A stretch of 64,000 nucleotides of DNA from Rhizophagus irregularis (lineage: Eukaryota; Glomeromycota; Glomeromycetes; Glomerales; Glomeraceae), in NCBI RefSeq assembly GCF_026210795.1, contig NC_089434.1, positions 4,278,001 to 4,342,000 of the forward strand, written 5' to 3'. This document shows positions 36,884 to 48,512 of the stretch, piece by piece. Numbering within the stretch: the stretch's first letter is position 1; every line of letters starts with the position of its first letter. The notes under the pieces are model-generated. The model saw only the letters and a list, made by a program, of their open reading frames with translations. It had not been told where the DNA came from and did not search any database. The position numbers and the translations under genes are program-made.

Positions 36884-37880
36884 ATTACTAAACGTTGCCT
36901 GGGTGATTGTCGCCTGGGTTTTTTTTTTCAAATATGTTACATGATGTACAATATATAGAGTAAATTTATTAATCGGGTGATGGCTGATTTTTTCTAATTT
37001 TTGATCGGTTAAACTTAAAATTTTATTGCAAAAGATATTTTTAAAAAAAAATTTTTTTGCAAACATATTTATTCAATAATCTTATTTAATGAAATTTTAA
37101 AGAAAAAAATCACCATTACATCATATTTATTTTTATTGAAGTGATACAAATAAAAGAAACAATAACAATAAATAAAAAGGATAAGTAAATTACAAAGATG
37201 CTAATGATGAAAGGGAGTAAAAAAGAGTAATGAGAAGTGATAGGAAACAAAAAGGAAAAATAGGACATGATGAGAGATGAAAAAGAGTGATGGGAAACGA
37301 AAAGAAGTGATGGGAAGATGAAGAATGATGGAAGATGAAGAATGATGGAAGATGAAGAATGATGGAAGATGAAGAATGATGGAAGATGAAAAGGAGTGAT
37401 GAGAGACAAAAAGAAATGATGGGAAGTAAACAGGAGAAAAAGAGATAATGGAAAATGAAAAGATGTAATAGAAAATAATGGGAGACAAAAAGATGGAATA
37501 ATGAGAAGTAATGAGGTGAAAAATGATGAGAGACAATAAATAAAAAAACACCCTTATTAATTGTAGAACCGAAAGAACTAAAAAAAAATGGAATAAATTA
37601 GTGAAAAACGAAATATGAAACAGAAACAAAATAAAAAAAAAAGAGTAAGAAACGAAACGTAGTGAAAAACAACTGAACCTTAATTGCAGAACCGGAAGGA
37701 CTAAAGGACCTAAAAATAATGAAATAGAGTTAGTAAGAAACAAAGTGTAAGAATGTAAGTTAGAAATAAAAATAAAAGAAAAAAGAAAAATACCTTGAGA
37801 TCGAAAGAACCGAGGAAACTGAAAACGAGATTCACGTGATCGAAGACCAGGCGATGATCGCCCAGGCGATGTTTAGCAAT
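36884..37880. mobile_element. 1-kb terminal-inverted-repeat element with polypurine core
   Basis: The left end 36884-36918 (ATTACTAAACGTTGCCTGGG...) matches the reverse complement of 37847-37880 (ATTGCTAAACATCGCCTGGG...) over about 34 bp; all differences are transitions. Termini share ATTGCTAAA with the foldbacks at 23390 and 30226. The core (about 37190-37840) is almost pure purine on the plus strand, including a 17-bp tandem repeat AATGATGGAAGATGAAG at 37314-37395. Minus-strand frames over the core (Phe/Ser/Leu-only) are composition artefacts. The right end abuts a kinase remnant, so the element probably inserted into or beside that gene. Confidence 0.7.
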
Positions 37881-37884
37881 TTGT

Positions 37885-38340
37885 AATTATTTTCTTTTAT
37901 CCGGATCAGAATTCCAGCATTCTTTCATTAATTCAATAAGTGATCGTAACATTGAACGATATTCATCCATTTGTTGCATATAGAAAAGTGATTCAGCCTA
38001 TTAGAGAAAAAAAAAAATATTTTTAAATTTAAAGAAATTACTATATTATCTCTTTTAATTCCCTTTTTAATTTTGATTACAAACCTCTTCAAACCAACTT
38101 CGGTCCGCACTTTTAACATTCTCTAATTTTTTAACTATTACTTTTTGTTTTCCAAATTCCAAATCTTTTTAATAGCTGTTCATTCTCTGTGTTGTCCATC
38201 AATCCAATCTACTGAATAAATTTCAGAGCAACTTTTGTTAAATAATCTAACCTATCATATGAGATCCATTCAGCTACCGATTGGCATTTACGTATTAAAT
38301 TATCAATATCGTCATTTCTATTTTCTAGATGTCAAGTATA
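37885..38340 (-). pseudogene. Protein kinase remnant (TKL-like, core deleted)
   Basis: On the minus strand, 38335-38230 reads IRKCQSVAEWISYDRLDYLTKVA, the start of a kinase domain as found in the many TKL-like kinases of these fungi. After a frame slip DWIDGQ and AIKKIWNLEKQKVIVKKLEN follow, the AIK being the usual Val-Ala-x-Lys strand. An intron (donor GTTTGT, acceptor CTCTAATAG at about 37999) leads to a block with LIELMKECWNSDPDKR, the conserved C-lobe end. The catalytic and activation loops are missing between them, so this is an internally deleted, frame-shifted copy truncated at the inverted-repeat element. Confidence 0.65.
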
Positions 38341-38459
38341 ATAATTTGACTTTAAATAATTTGAACACAATATTCACAATATATGGAGGCCAAAACAACT
38401 TTTTTTACAATTTCCACAAGGTCTTGTTTGTAATTGTACTAGAAACGTTTTTTAACGTT

Positions 38460-38700
38460 TCGAATTTTTTTTTTAAAAAAAAAATTTATCGGAACGTTAA
38501 CTATACCGTTCTATTGTTAAAAAAAATCCCAGAAAATTTTTTTATACATACCGATCTATTTATTAAAAAAAAAATCCAGAAAATTTTTTTATATTTATCT
38601 ATTGTACCATACCGACCTATTATTATTAAAAAAAAAATTCTGGAATTTTTTTATACCGATTTATTATTAATGTTACTGGGAACAAAAAAAAATTTTGCTT
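38460..38700. repeat. Degenerate tandem repeat, CCAGAAAATTTTTTATACC family, second locus
   Basis: Three or four copies of A-tract plus (C/T)CCAGAAAATTTTTTTAT plus ACCGATCTATT lie near 38520, 38573 and 38630. Same family as 9830-10310. The frame 38235-38708 (+) spans it and is not a gene. Confidence 0.65.
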
Positions 38701-39000
38701 TTTTTTAGATCGGATACACCGCTATTAGACTATTTAAAAAATACATTTTTGAAATTTTATCAGCTGTGTCTATAATAATACAAGTTATATGTATAACAAG
38801 TATGGTACGGTATGGAATTTGTTTTGAATTATATGAATTCAATTAATTTACAACTTTTATTATCAATAACAAATAGCACAGATTTTACCCGTATAAGTTA
38901 ACCTGGTACACATTCTTGACCGTCCAATAAAAATGAATGAAAATAATAATTTTACGCATCTTGTTCGCTAGCGTAACATTTTTAAAATAACTCTTTATTC
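38700..39000. repeat. Dispersed repeat family C, copy 2
   Basis: Collinear with 27120-27900; landmarks listed there. This copy lacks the 290-bp internal segment. Confidence 0.7.
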
Positions 39001-39549
39001 ATTTATAAAATACAAGGATTCCTACAATTTTATTACAAATAAAACGAAATTAGAATTGACCGCGTACCGAACCTAAATTCAATATTATTCTTAATTGGTT
39101 TGAATTTTTAATCCTCTCAGTTCATTATCAAAGCCTAAAATTTCCAAACTATTAATCTCTTTTCCCTTATCTAATCTAATTAATAATTAACAAATAGATT
39201 AGTATTTATTTAGTAACTAGTCTATTTTAATGATCATATTCTTTAAATTGTACGAAAACTTTTTATTTTTCTTTCATTCTGTACAAATTTAATATTACGT
39301 TACTATTTTTTTTTCGCAATGGAACTTAGTGATGTTACGTAAATGATTTAAATAGGAGGAAAATATAAATAATCACTTTAATATATACAATACAGTATAT
39401 ACACTTCATTTTTTTACTTGTGTAAAAAAACGCATTTTTAGACAATACGTGCATATACTTTTTTTTTGTTACACAGCAAACATACTTCCCGCAGTCGAAA
39501 CAACAGATACGTAACCGTCACATGACAATTTACAACCAATATTATTTAT
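39001..39549. other. Gene-free AT-rich stretch before the histidine kinase relic
   Basis: No gene or element recognised. Confidence 0.5.
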
Positions 39550-40128
39550 TCACATGCCATCATCTTCATCCTACATCAATCTTTTGTACGAAAAAAATTC
39601 TTGGATACTTCTATATTTAAATCTTACAAATTTGATAAAGAACTTTCAAATTCTATACAAGGAATTAATAATAATAATGATATTAATAACAATAACAATA
39701 TTATTCATAGAAAATCTATAGCGATACCGATTTAATATCGAATCCAAGTAAATATTATAAAGATGTGGAATGGAAAACTTTAATAAAAGAAAAATTTACT
39801 ATCACGATAACAATAATATTATCTCCAAAACAAATTTCTTCTATTGATAATGTATTGTCATCTCCTAATGGTGAAGTTGATATTTCATTATTAGTACCTC
39901 CCCTGATTCCGATATACAATTTGATCAAATAATACTGATGAATGGAAAGAATTCCTTTATAATTATGCTCAAGGAAAATTTAAGAAAATAGTTAAAATAA
40001 TCGCAAGAGTTGAGGATAATAATAATGATAATAATAACGAAATATCTGTATGATTTTATTATAGTATGATTTTATTTCATTTGATATAATCCAAAAAAAC
40101 CAAATTCTCTAAACTATTGATTGTCGTA

Positions 40129-40159
<31 letters not shown>

Positions 40160-40160
40160 C
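40129..40160 (+). repeat. (GAT)n microsatellite
   Basis: About ten GAT/ATG units inside the histidine kinase relic, coding for an Asp run in the proper frame. Confidence 0.8.
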
Positions 40161-43100
40161 CTTCCTTCTCCCATGCCTCCTAATGAAGTTGAACGTAGAA
40201 GAGCGTTATGGAGATTTCATACATCAAATGATAATTTACTCGTATAGTAGCATTAGTATCAAAAAAACATTTTAAGACATCAATATCAATGATATCACTT
40301 CTCAATACGACTCATCAATGGTTTAAAGCTGAAGATAGTATGGGATGTAGTGAAACTACTAGGGAAATAAGTTTTTGTCATGCTATATTACAAGAAAACG
40401 GCGAACCATTTGTGATACCACTAAAGATTGGAGATTTTGTAATAATCCTTTAACTACTGATTCTCCTCTTATAAGATTTTATGCTGGCGCTCTTTACGAA
40501 CCGATGATGGTGGTACGATATGTGTGATCGATCGTGAACCTAGGGATAATTTTTCAAAAAAGGATCGTGGAAGTTTAAAAGAATTTGCTAAAGTTGTCAT
40601 GAGAGAATTGGAACTATGATCTAATACTTTACGTTTACGTGTAAGAACGAGACTGAGGAGAGTATAGCTGAATTTAGCAAATTCTGTTTGGAAATTCAAT
40701 TAGCTAATAATTCTAATAACAAAGAAAATAAGGTAAACCTACTTTGGTGATCCTATGCTTTAACATGGCAGTTACATTATTGAGGGACATTTTAGATGTA
40801 GATTCGGTTTATTTATTAGATGCCTTGCCTTTAGTTTCGTTCATGATCTATAACTTCTCGTACTTCAAGTAGATACTCCGCTTCCTGATGTATCATCAAA
40901 TAATTTAAGATCTCTCGCTTCTGCTGGTGAAATTTAATTATACTCTGAAGCTGTAAAAGCTTCTTTGATCATTTTTTATTTCGTTTATTTAGTGCAAGCT
41001 CGTTCACAAGGTTGTATTTATCAAAATTCTTTACCTCCATTACCAACCCTCTTTCTTGATTATGTACATTCCGATATTGTTGTATCGATTTATAATGATA
41101 CATAAAATGCTTTGGTTTCTTAATCGCTATGACAAAAGATTCACAAAGACAATTGGAAGATGAAGAACGTGTTTATTTGAGCAATTTTGGTGTAAATGTT
41201 GTTAGTAAAGTATTAAAAAGTAGGGTTATCGTTGCTGATAGGGCAAAAGGTGCATTCATTTCTTCTATATTTCAGAATTAAGAACTTCTCTTCATGGTAT
41301 TTTAGAAAGTTGTGAATTAATGGAAGAAAGCAAGTTAAATGAAGTTCAAGCTGAATTTGTTAAAAGGTTGTGGAACTTCTTTAATAAGTGTATTAGATTT
41401 TGCGAAATTAGAAGTGAAAACAAGATTACGTTGAAGATCCAATTAACCAAAAGAAATTAAGCGAAAAAGATAATGATATTAAAATAGTGAATAGGAATAA
41501 TAAAAAGAAAAAAGAACAGAAGGAACGAATTGATTTAGTCAAATTATTAGAAGTATCTGAAGCTTGTTTCATAGGTCAACAGATGTTTACTGATATATAT
41601 AATAATAAGATAGCGATTCTATGAATAAAAACATACAATGATGAAGAAAATTTATTAATAGAGAATGCGCATATGATTTATTAATCTCCACATCAACAAG
41701 CTGATGATGTTTTACTTATGATTGACGTTTGAACCAAGAGATGCTCGTCGGTGGGTTATGAGCTGAAGATGGTGCATTAAAACAATTATTATTAATGAAT
41801 GTAAGTTATGAAAATAAAACACTACTTTCCAAAAGAAAAAAAAATCCGTTTAAACTAATTATGATTTGATTATTTAGATTATCTGTTATCGGGTAAATTT
41901 ATGACCTATATGAGGATAAGCTTGTGAAGTATAATTCTGGATTTTACCCAAATTACACGAAAATTAGAGCGTAAGTGTAACAATAACAGATATAACGGAT
42001 TGACTCAACCCCTTTCAAACTTGGTTGATTGTTTAATGTCTATCCCACTTCACTTGTTTGTGTGATCGTAACTTCTCTTTCTCTTCAAATTTTTTTTTTT
42101 TAAAAAAATGTGAGTACTAGTTAAATTGGAACGGTAATTAAATGTTATTCGAGTTATTAATATATTTGTCTTTTTTTTTTAAATAGAAATTCCATAAATT
42201 TACGAAAAAAGGATATCTGATATGTCTTAATTTCAATAGCATCATTATCGTATTCATCATTAAGTTATCAATATAAGAAACATGCAAGAGTACAAGATAT
42301 CAACAACAACGGATACATCGTCATCATCAAATAAAATTCACGCGTTAATAACAATAACTTGATACAGGATGTGGTATATCACCATCATTTTATCAACAAA
42401 TATGTTTCTACCATTTTCTCGGGAAAATTCTTTACAAGTTGGTACAGGATTAGGACTATCTATCGTAAAATTATTAGTAGAAAAAATGGGAGGTAAATTA
42501 GATGTTGAAAGTGAAGTTGGAGTTGGTACAAGATTTAGAATTTGGTTAGATTTGATGATTAGGAGATTTTAACCCTTTAGATTCTTTTAATGAAAATGAT
42601 AATTTAATTAAAGATTTTGAAGAAAAACAACGAAAAATTATTCTTGAAGAAGTGAAACAAAAAGAGTTGTAGTTAAATGTGTCGATGGGTAATTAAAAGA
42701 AGTTGTTGAAAAATATTTTAAAGGATGGCTTAAAGTTAAAGAACTTATTTGTGAAGATAAAGAAAATGTTACTGATAGTAATTTAGATGGTGATATTATA
42801 TTTATTATTGATGATATTGATCGACTTAAAAAAATTATTTCTAAAAGTTGATTCTAAACAAGCTCCTATAGTATTTACGACTATTTTAGCAAAACATGGA
42901 AAAATAGCAGATTTTGTAAAAAAAATTACAGAAAGAAATTGAAGAAATTCAACTTAGAAAAAGAAAAAGAAGAAAAGTTGTTATTCTTACACGTCCATGT
43001 GGAACTCGTAAATTAGAGAAAGCTATTGTTTCTGTACTTTCAAGTCCAAAAGATGATGAAAAATTATTGGAAGAGGAGAATTCATATTTTCCAAAATTGA

Positions 43101-44049
43101 TTATGACATCACCAATTTCATTCATTAATTATAATTCTTCAAAAAAAACATCTCCAACTATTAACGATCCTTCAAATAAATCAGATTCTGATTCACATTA
43201 CTTTCCGGTGCACCACCCTTACGACCTCGTTTTAACCGTTCCACCACACTTCCAAATCTTCATTTATCATCTGAAAATAAAGAACCAAAAATTTTTACCT
43301 ATTCCGAAATCAACTTTTTTTTACTTACCCCTTCCACTTCACCTTGCGCAACGCCTACTACAATGTCAACTTCGTTACCAAATATGTCAGAATCACTGAA
43401 TCACTAAATATTAACCCTCCACCTTTAAATGAATTGAAAAAATCCAAATCAGCAAATTCATTGAGTTGTAATTTAGGACCTAATGTTTTAGTGGTTGAAG
43501 ATAATGCAGTTAATAGAACGATTTTAACTACATTTTTGAAAAAACGTGGGATTAGGTTTGATGAAGCTGAAAATGGAGCTATTGGAGTTGAAAAATTTAA
43601 AAAAGCATTAGAAGATGATGATGGAGAAAATCCTAATCGAAAAGGATTTGATATCGTATTAATGGGTAAATCCTTATTCTTTTTTTTTTTAGTAAACCTA
43701 CGTACATGTGTATTTAATTAAAAGGAAATATATTTTAATATATATATGGTTTTTTTTTATTTGTAGACATACAAATGCCTGTAATGAACGTGTAGCAACA
43801 GCAGAAATACGTAAAATTGAAGATGAACAACAATCCGAAATTTTCATTATTATCGACAGCAATAACAACAAATTCAACACTCGCTAAATCTCCAGCTGCA
43901 TCATCTACAATTACAAATTTTAAATTTCCCCCATCATCATTATTTAACAAAACTATTCCATCATCTCCAGTTTCAGAATCAAATAATCATTTAACCCATT
44001 TACTCAAAAGAATAGATTTTTACAAAGAAGAGTATCAAATCATGATCCA

Positions 44050-44400
44050 TAGCAAACGATCAACAGCAGATAAATTTGAGATTGAACCAAACAACTTCGT
44101 AACTGGTTGAAAAATAAGGATCAGCTTATGATAGTAGCTCCTATGTTCGAAAACTTATTCAAGGTGCACGTCCAAAATACCAACAGCTTGAAACTGAATT
44201 AATAGAATAGTTTAGAGATTCATGAAGGCAATTGAAAACAATTTCGCGTTATATGATTCAGACAAAGCACGCTCTTTAGCCAAAAAAACCAGTATATCAA
44301 AAGTTTTCACGGAAATGGGTTGATAGTTTTATGTCCCGTCGTAATTTAGTCAATGACAAATTTAGTTTTAGAAAAGAAAATTTTATTAATCGATTGAAAA
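44050..44400 (+). mobile_element. Pogo-type transposase fragment inside duplicated kinase tail
   Basis: The frame reads SKRSTADKFEIEP, then after slips RNWLKNKDQLMI, ARPKYQQLETELIEWF-type sequence and KARSLAKKTSISKVFTEMGWVDSF. It matches the transposase at 59694-61132 (minus strand), where the same segments occur. It starts abruptly within the kinase word GRVSNHDP-like sequence at 44049 and ends just before the second kinase-tail copy. Only about 350 bp of the DNA-binding/spacer part is present. Confidence 0.75.
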
Positions 44401-44419
44401 AGTCATCTTAATAGTTCGA

Positions 44420-44930
44420 CCTAAAGTTTTAGTGGTTGAAGATAATGCAGTTAATAGAACGATTTTAACTACATTTTTGAAATAATGTGGGAGTTGAAAA
44501 ATTTAAAAAAGCATTAGATGATGATGGAGAATATCGAAAAGGATTTGATATCGTATTAATGGGTAAATCTTTATTCTTTTTTTTTAGTAAACCTACGTAT
44601 GTGTATTTAATTAAAAAGAAATATATTTTAATATATAAATTTTTTTATTTGTAGACGTGTAGCAAAAGCAGAAATACGTAAAATTGAAGATTAACAAAAT
44701 CTGAAATTTTCATTATTATCGACAGCAATAACAACAAATACAACACTTGCTAAATCTCCAGCTGCATCACATACAATTACAAATTTTGAATTTCCTTCAT
44801 CATCATTATTTAACAAAACTATTCCATCATCACCAGTTTCAGAATCAAACAATCATTTAAAACCATTTACTCAAAAGAATAGATTTTTACATAGAAGAGT
44901 ATCAAATCCTGATCAATTCTCTTTTCAAAA
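44420..44930 (+). repeat. Second copy of the kinase receiver tail
   Basis: This repeats 43484-44045: GTTTTAGTGGTTGAAGATAA, the intron, the Ser/Thr-rich segment and AATAGATTTTTACAWAGAAG. The copy has internal deletions (for example the CGTGGGATTAGG part) and its own stop codons. The downstream receiver end is attached to this second copy. Confidence 0.8.
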
Positions 44931-45574
44931 CAATTCATTTTCAATCACAAGTTTATTAAAACCTAAAATATCGATAAAAATACCTAAATCAAAATAAAAT
45001 CCAAAACATCACCTTTACATCCCCATCACCAATACCTTCATCACCAATTTTTCCTATTATTGAAAATAATACTATTAATACTATTACTAAACATTCTCGT
45101 TCTTTAATATTTGCTTTAACTGGATTAGTTAGTGAAGAAGATAAAGATCTAAATTTTGAAAGTGGAGTTGATGGATTTTTAATAAACCTATTAGTTAAAA
45201 AATGTTGGAAAAAGTATTAAAAAAATGAACAATCTAGTGAAAATAGTAGTGTTTGAAGTAGTAATAGTAGTAATAGTAGTAGTGGAGGAAGTACATGATA
45301 ATAACCAAACTAATTTATTATTTTTCATTCGTTTTTATTACATTTTATTTTTTAAAAAAAAAATTATTGAATTTTTTTTTATTTATTTAGTTGTAGATAT
45401 TTATAATTTTACAAGGAGTGGCGGATATTTTATTAAAGTAATTATTTAAAAAAATTATTACATAATTTAATTTTAAACCCCTTTTTCCTTTTAAATGTAA
45501 AATAAAATGTGTTGGGTTTATAGTGAGAGCGCTATATTATTACCGAAGATGCGATCGTGAAAGATATATAGTAT

Positions 45575-45590
45575 ATCATGTGGTTTGGAT
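45575..45590. repeat. Target-site duplication, left copy
   Basis: ATCATGTGGTTTGGAT here is repeated exactly at 46722-46737, immediately after a poly(A) tract. Without the insert the LINE frame reads through across this site. Confidence 0.85.
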
Positions 45591-46721
45591 AGTGCTAATT
45601 ATGACTCACCAATTCTAAAGGATTGTAAAGGTTGTAAATATAACATTAGTAGAAAGCTTAATGCAGGGAAATGCTTAGTGTATATAGAAAAAAATATAGC
45701 AACAATGATAAAAGGACGGAAAGTAGCACATGATGGAACGGAAGCTATGTTAAAACCATATATGACGTTAGAAAATATTGAAATACAAAATGAATTGTCG
45801 TTGGAAGAGAACATGAAAGAGATAAGAGAAATGGAAGCCGTGAATATGAAAATAGATAATAGTATAGAAGAAAATAGTTTGATGTGGTTGAATTATGTTA
45901 TAAAAGATGGAGAGTTAAAGACGATCAAATGGGAGCGCAAAGGTCAGACCAAGAAGTCAAAATTCCAGCGATTAAAAAAAGAATTAATAAGTTGTAAATT
46001 AACAATAAAAGAAATCGGAATTAACATTAATAATTTGTTAGTGGATGAACATAGTCTAAAGTGGAATTATATTCATATAGAGGGAGCATTCAGGAGGTGC
46101 TTCAAAGAATTGAGTTATAATAGTGTAAAGATTGATTTAATGTTGGATTATGTCAAAGACTATTTTATAGAGTCTAACGGACTAACGGATGCAATATTAC
46201 AATAGATTGGGACGCATTATTTAAATTGATCAACAATGAGGAGACGACGTCTAGAAATGTAACAAAGAAGATGTTACGAAAATTTTTTTGCGGATTTTGC
46301 CTACATATGAAGAAGCTACAACGAATATGGAATATAATAAAAAAAATAGATGATGATTAAAAATATTATTAGAAAATAGTAAAGATGACGTATTTAGATT
46401 AGATAAAAGTGATAAAAGGTTAGTAATTTTAGTACATAGTTTTAGTTAATACACATTATTTAGTTTAATAGTTGCTACTTCGTTCTATTATACGAAGATT
46501 TTGGTATGAAGAGATAGTGAGTGAGTTTATTTTTAAAAGTAGGGTCAAATTAACAATCATGTTGGTAGTAAGCCAAAATGGTCAGTCAGTCAAAGGCCTT
46601 TGATTTAGCGGAACTTTGTTTCCATTAAATTTCAATGTATTTTTCTGTATTCAATATGTAATATGTTTTCCTACAATTACTAATAATAAATTAAAATACG
46701 TTTATCAATTTAAAAAAAAAA
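45591..46721 (+). mobile_element. Retroposon nested in a LINE, 16-bp target duplication
   Basis: The 1.13-kb insert begins inside a long open frame (to stop at 46203-46205; about 205 codons) with DCKGCKYNISRKLNAGKCL, a Cys-rich start, and ends in a coiled Lys/Glu-rich part including KWNYIHIEGAFRRCFKELS. A 3'-UTR with AATAAATTAAAA precedes an A11 tail at 46712-46722. The exact 16-bp direct repeats on both sides show insertion by target-primed reverse transcription. The frame starts without its own ATG, so the copy is 5'-truncated; the full element is probably a LINE of a different family from its host. The protein family was not identified beyond this. Confidence 0.8.
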
Positions 46722-46737
46722 ATCATGTGGTTTGGAT

Positions 46738-48015
46738 TCAGAATTATGATAATTCTGCAACAACAATTCATTCATATTAACGATCAGCTTTCGCTCCTTA
46801 TCAACAATTTCATTTTTACACGGATGGTTCCGTCAAGCAACTAGGTACTGAATTTTGCAGAAGTGGTTACGGTTGGATACAAATAGCAAACTCCGCTCCC
46901 CAAGTCACGTTCTCGGGGTCAACTTTGTTCTTCCCTTCATGCACTCATTACCCTTCCTTACAAGAGAAGAGCACTTGCATCATCTCAACAGATTCGGCAA
47001 ATTGCATAGATACTTTTCAACAACGAATGAATTCTCCTACCATAAGTCCAAGGCGTAAATTGAAACAAAATAATTTTCTGATTTGGAACCTAATTTTTTA
47101 GTTAATTCACCATCGAGAACTCAACGACAAATTTAACGATCGCGCCGATCAACGTCACAAATATAGATGACCCTTTTATAGTCAATCATAAGTTCTTTGC
47201 CAACACTTCACTTGGATTTATAAGTTGGAACAATTTGTATATAGTGGACAGAAATATAAGAAAATGTAATGATAACCCTATTCAAACATTCAAACACGAA
47301 TTTTTAACACTTGTCAATAACTCATCGCTAACACCGACATCACGCATGGTACCATCGACTGGCGTTACACTTGTTTATGGATTTTAAATAACCCAACTGA
47401 CTTGCCCACCAGTTCCAAATTGTCACGCACGCAAGGCTCCAAAATTAAAAAATCAAACTTTATTTATCCTACATACCAACACTCATATAGGCCTCTGCGA
47501 CAAACACTTTGACGACATCAACAAAATCCTTAAAAAAACACAAGATCGCTTTAGCTGTGCTACTGACGACTTGCATGGACTCAGCTACCTTCGATATCTA
47601 TGAACGAGTCAATAAGTCCCCAGTCTTCCGCCTGCTATTTAACCTCGGCGAAGGATACACTACCTCTATCCCGTTATCACATCCGGGTCTTTTACTGTTG
47701 TATCACCTAATTCCTGCGGACTTCATTCAGGAACTTGGCAATCTCATAGAGATACTCTTCTCTTTAATTGTATAGATGATCTGTCTACTTTCGTGACATA
47801 CCTTATATTAATAGATTAATTCGCCCTATTTAGTTTCCTTTTTTTTTATTTTTTCCCCTTAGCCTTTTATACTCTCGTGTTTTATTTTCCGACACCAGGG
47901 TGGCGCTGTCGTTTTGGCGGGTTTGTTTACGGTTTGATTTGAATTACTTTTGACTTACGTATAGTTTGTTCTTGTAATTTGTAGCGTGAACGCGTTAAAA
48001 ATAAATTCATATTAA
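46738..48015 (+). pseudogene. LINE RNase H domain and 3' region (host of the nested retroposon)
   Basis: The frame YQQFHFYTDGSVK at 46798-46840 opens an RNase H domain (first catalytic Asp at 46823-46825), followed by GYGWIQIANSAPQ, then SCTHYPSLQEKSTCIISTDS with a further catalytic-type Asp. Frame shifts follow. NPTDLPTSSKLSRTQGSKIK near 47390-47450 is the counterpart of NPYDVPTNEKLSRAQGTRIK in the LINE at 58042-59275, and IPLSHPGLLLLYHLIPADF near 47660-47730 is the counterpart of SIGHPCYLLIHQLMPADL there. The 3' region ends near 48015. The upstream coding part continues at 45490-45575 before the nested insert. Confidence 0.75.
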
Positions 48016-48291
48016 TGATCACCATATATTTCCACGCATAAAATTTAAGATAAAATATACTTTAAAATTTATTTAATAAAAACGTGTTCAGTTTACGCTA
48101 CTAATAATAATAATATAAAGAGAAAAACAGATAAAAATAAAAAAACAAATTATTCAAATTACAAACTAAGAATCTTGAAGAAAATCTCATCAGGTCATAG
48201 TTAAATAATTTATATTAAGAAAAAAAAATCAAGTATAGTAAACAATCTAATTTATATAATTCATCCGCATAAAATAAAAAAAAAATATTAC
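48016..48291. other. Short gene-free stretch
   Basis: A/T-rich, nothing recognised. Confidence 0.4.
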
Positions 48292-48509
48292 CCGTATAGC
48301 ACTGCCTAAGAGACCCCCCTATCCGCGTACCCCCACTATAATATACCCGCCGGGTATGATATGTAGTTAAAAAATCTTAATTCTGGTAAGAATTCGGCTA
48401 ATTCTGGCCAATTTTTCCATATTCCATACAAGATACCCCCGGGTATAATTCAATTTTTAAGTTGGTGAAATTGATATATACCCGGGGTATTTTAGGCAGT
48501 GCTATACGG
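48292..48509. mobile_element. Miniature inverted-repeat element, CCGTATAGCACTGCC termini
   Basis: The left end CCGTATAGCACTGCCTAA is the exact complement of the right end TTAGGCAGTGCTATACGG. Further in, ACCCCCTATCC and CCCCCGGGTATA/ATACCCGGGGTAT form GC-rich sub-palindromes unusual for this sequence. The element is 218 bp and flanked by TAC (48289-48291 and 48510-48512), which may be a 3-bp or a 2-bp TA target duplication. No coding capacity. Confidence 0.8.
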
Positions 48510-48512
48510 TAC

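Larger units (their letters stand above)
39550..45220 (+). pseudogene. Decayed hybrid histidine kinase / response regulator
   Basis: Pieces of one two-component hybrid kinase lie in order with many frame shifts. A GAF-like block at about 40200-40610 includes THQWFKAEDSMGCSETTREI, SFCHAILQ, GTICVIDREPR. A dimerisation/H-box block lies at 41130-41440, where FYIS-ELRTSLHGI should read S-H-E-L-R-T-P: the phospho-accepting His codon is missing (about 41272). An ATPase block at 42360-42570 has DTGCGI (G1) and [13 protein letters not shown] (G2). A receiver at 43480-43790 has LVVEDNAVNRTIL and VLMDIQMPVM, its Asp codon split by an intron (43666-43766). The receiver end ALTGLVSEED...GVDGFLIKPIS lies at 45110-45200, after a long Ser/Thr/Asn-rich insert. 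The receiver tail is duplicated around a transposase fragment. Such kinases sense stress or osmotic signals in fungi; this copy cannot work. The 40127-40160 GAT repeat lies in its Asp run. Confidence 0.75.

Noticed and set aside
37314-37395. Regular 17-bp repeats suggestive of a CRISPR-like array
   Set aside because: Units are directly adjacent without spacers, purine-only, and the genome is eukaryotic; it is a simple tandem repeat.
37116-37743. Two overlapping minus frames (97 and 180 aa)
   Set aside because: Phe/Ser/Leu/His-only composition results from the polypurine tract on the other strand; no start context or motif.
38235-38708. 157-aa plus-strand frame
   Set aside because: It spans the antisense of a kinase remnant and a tandem repeat, and has only low-complexity Phe/Ile/Lys/Asn content.
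40469-40699. 76-aa minus frame
   Set aside because: Antisense of the GAF block of the histidine kinase relic.
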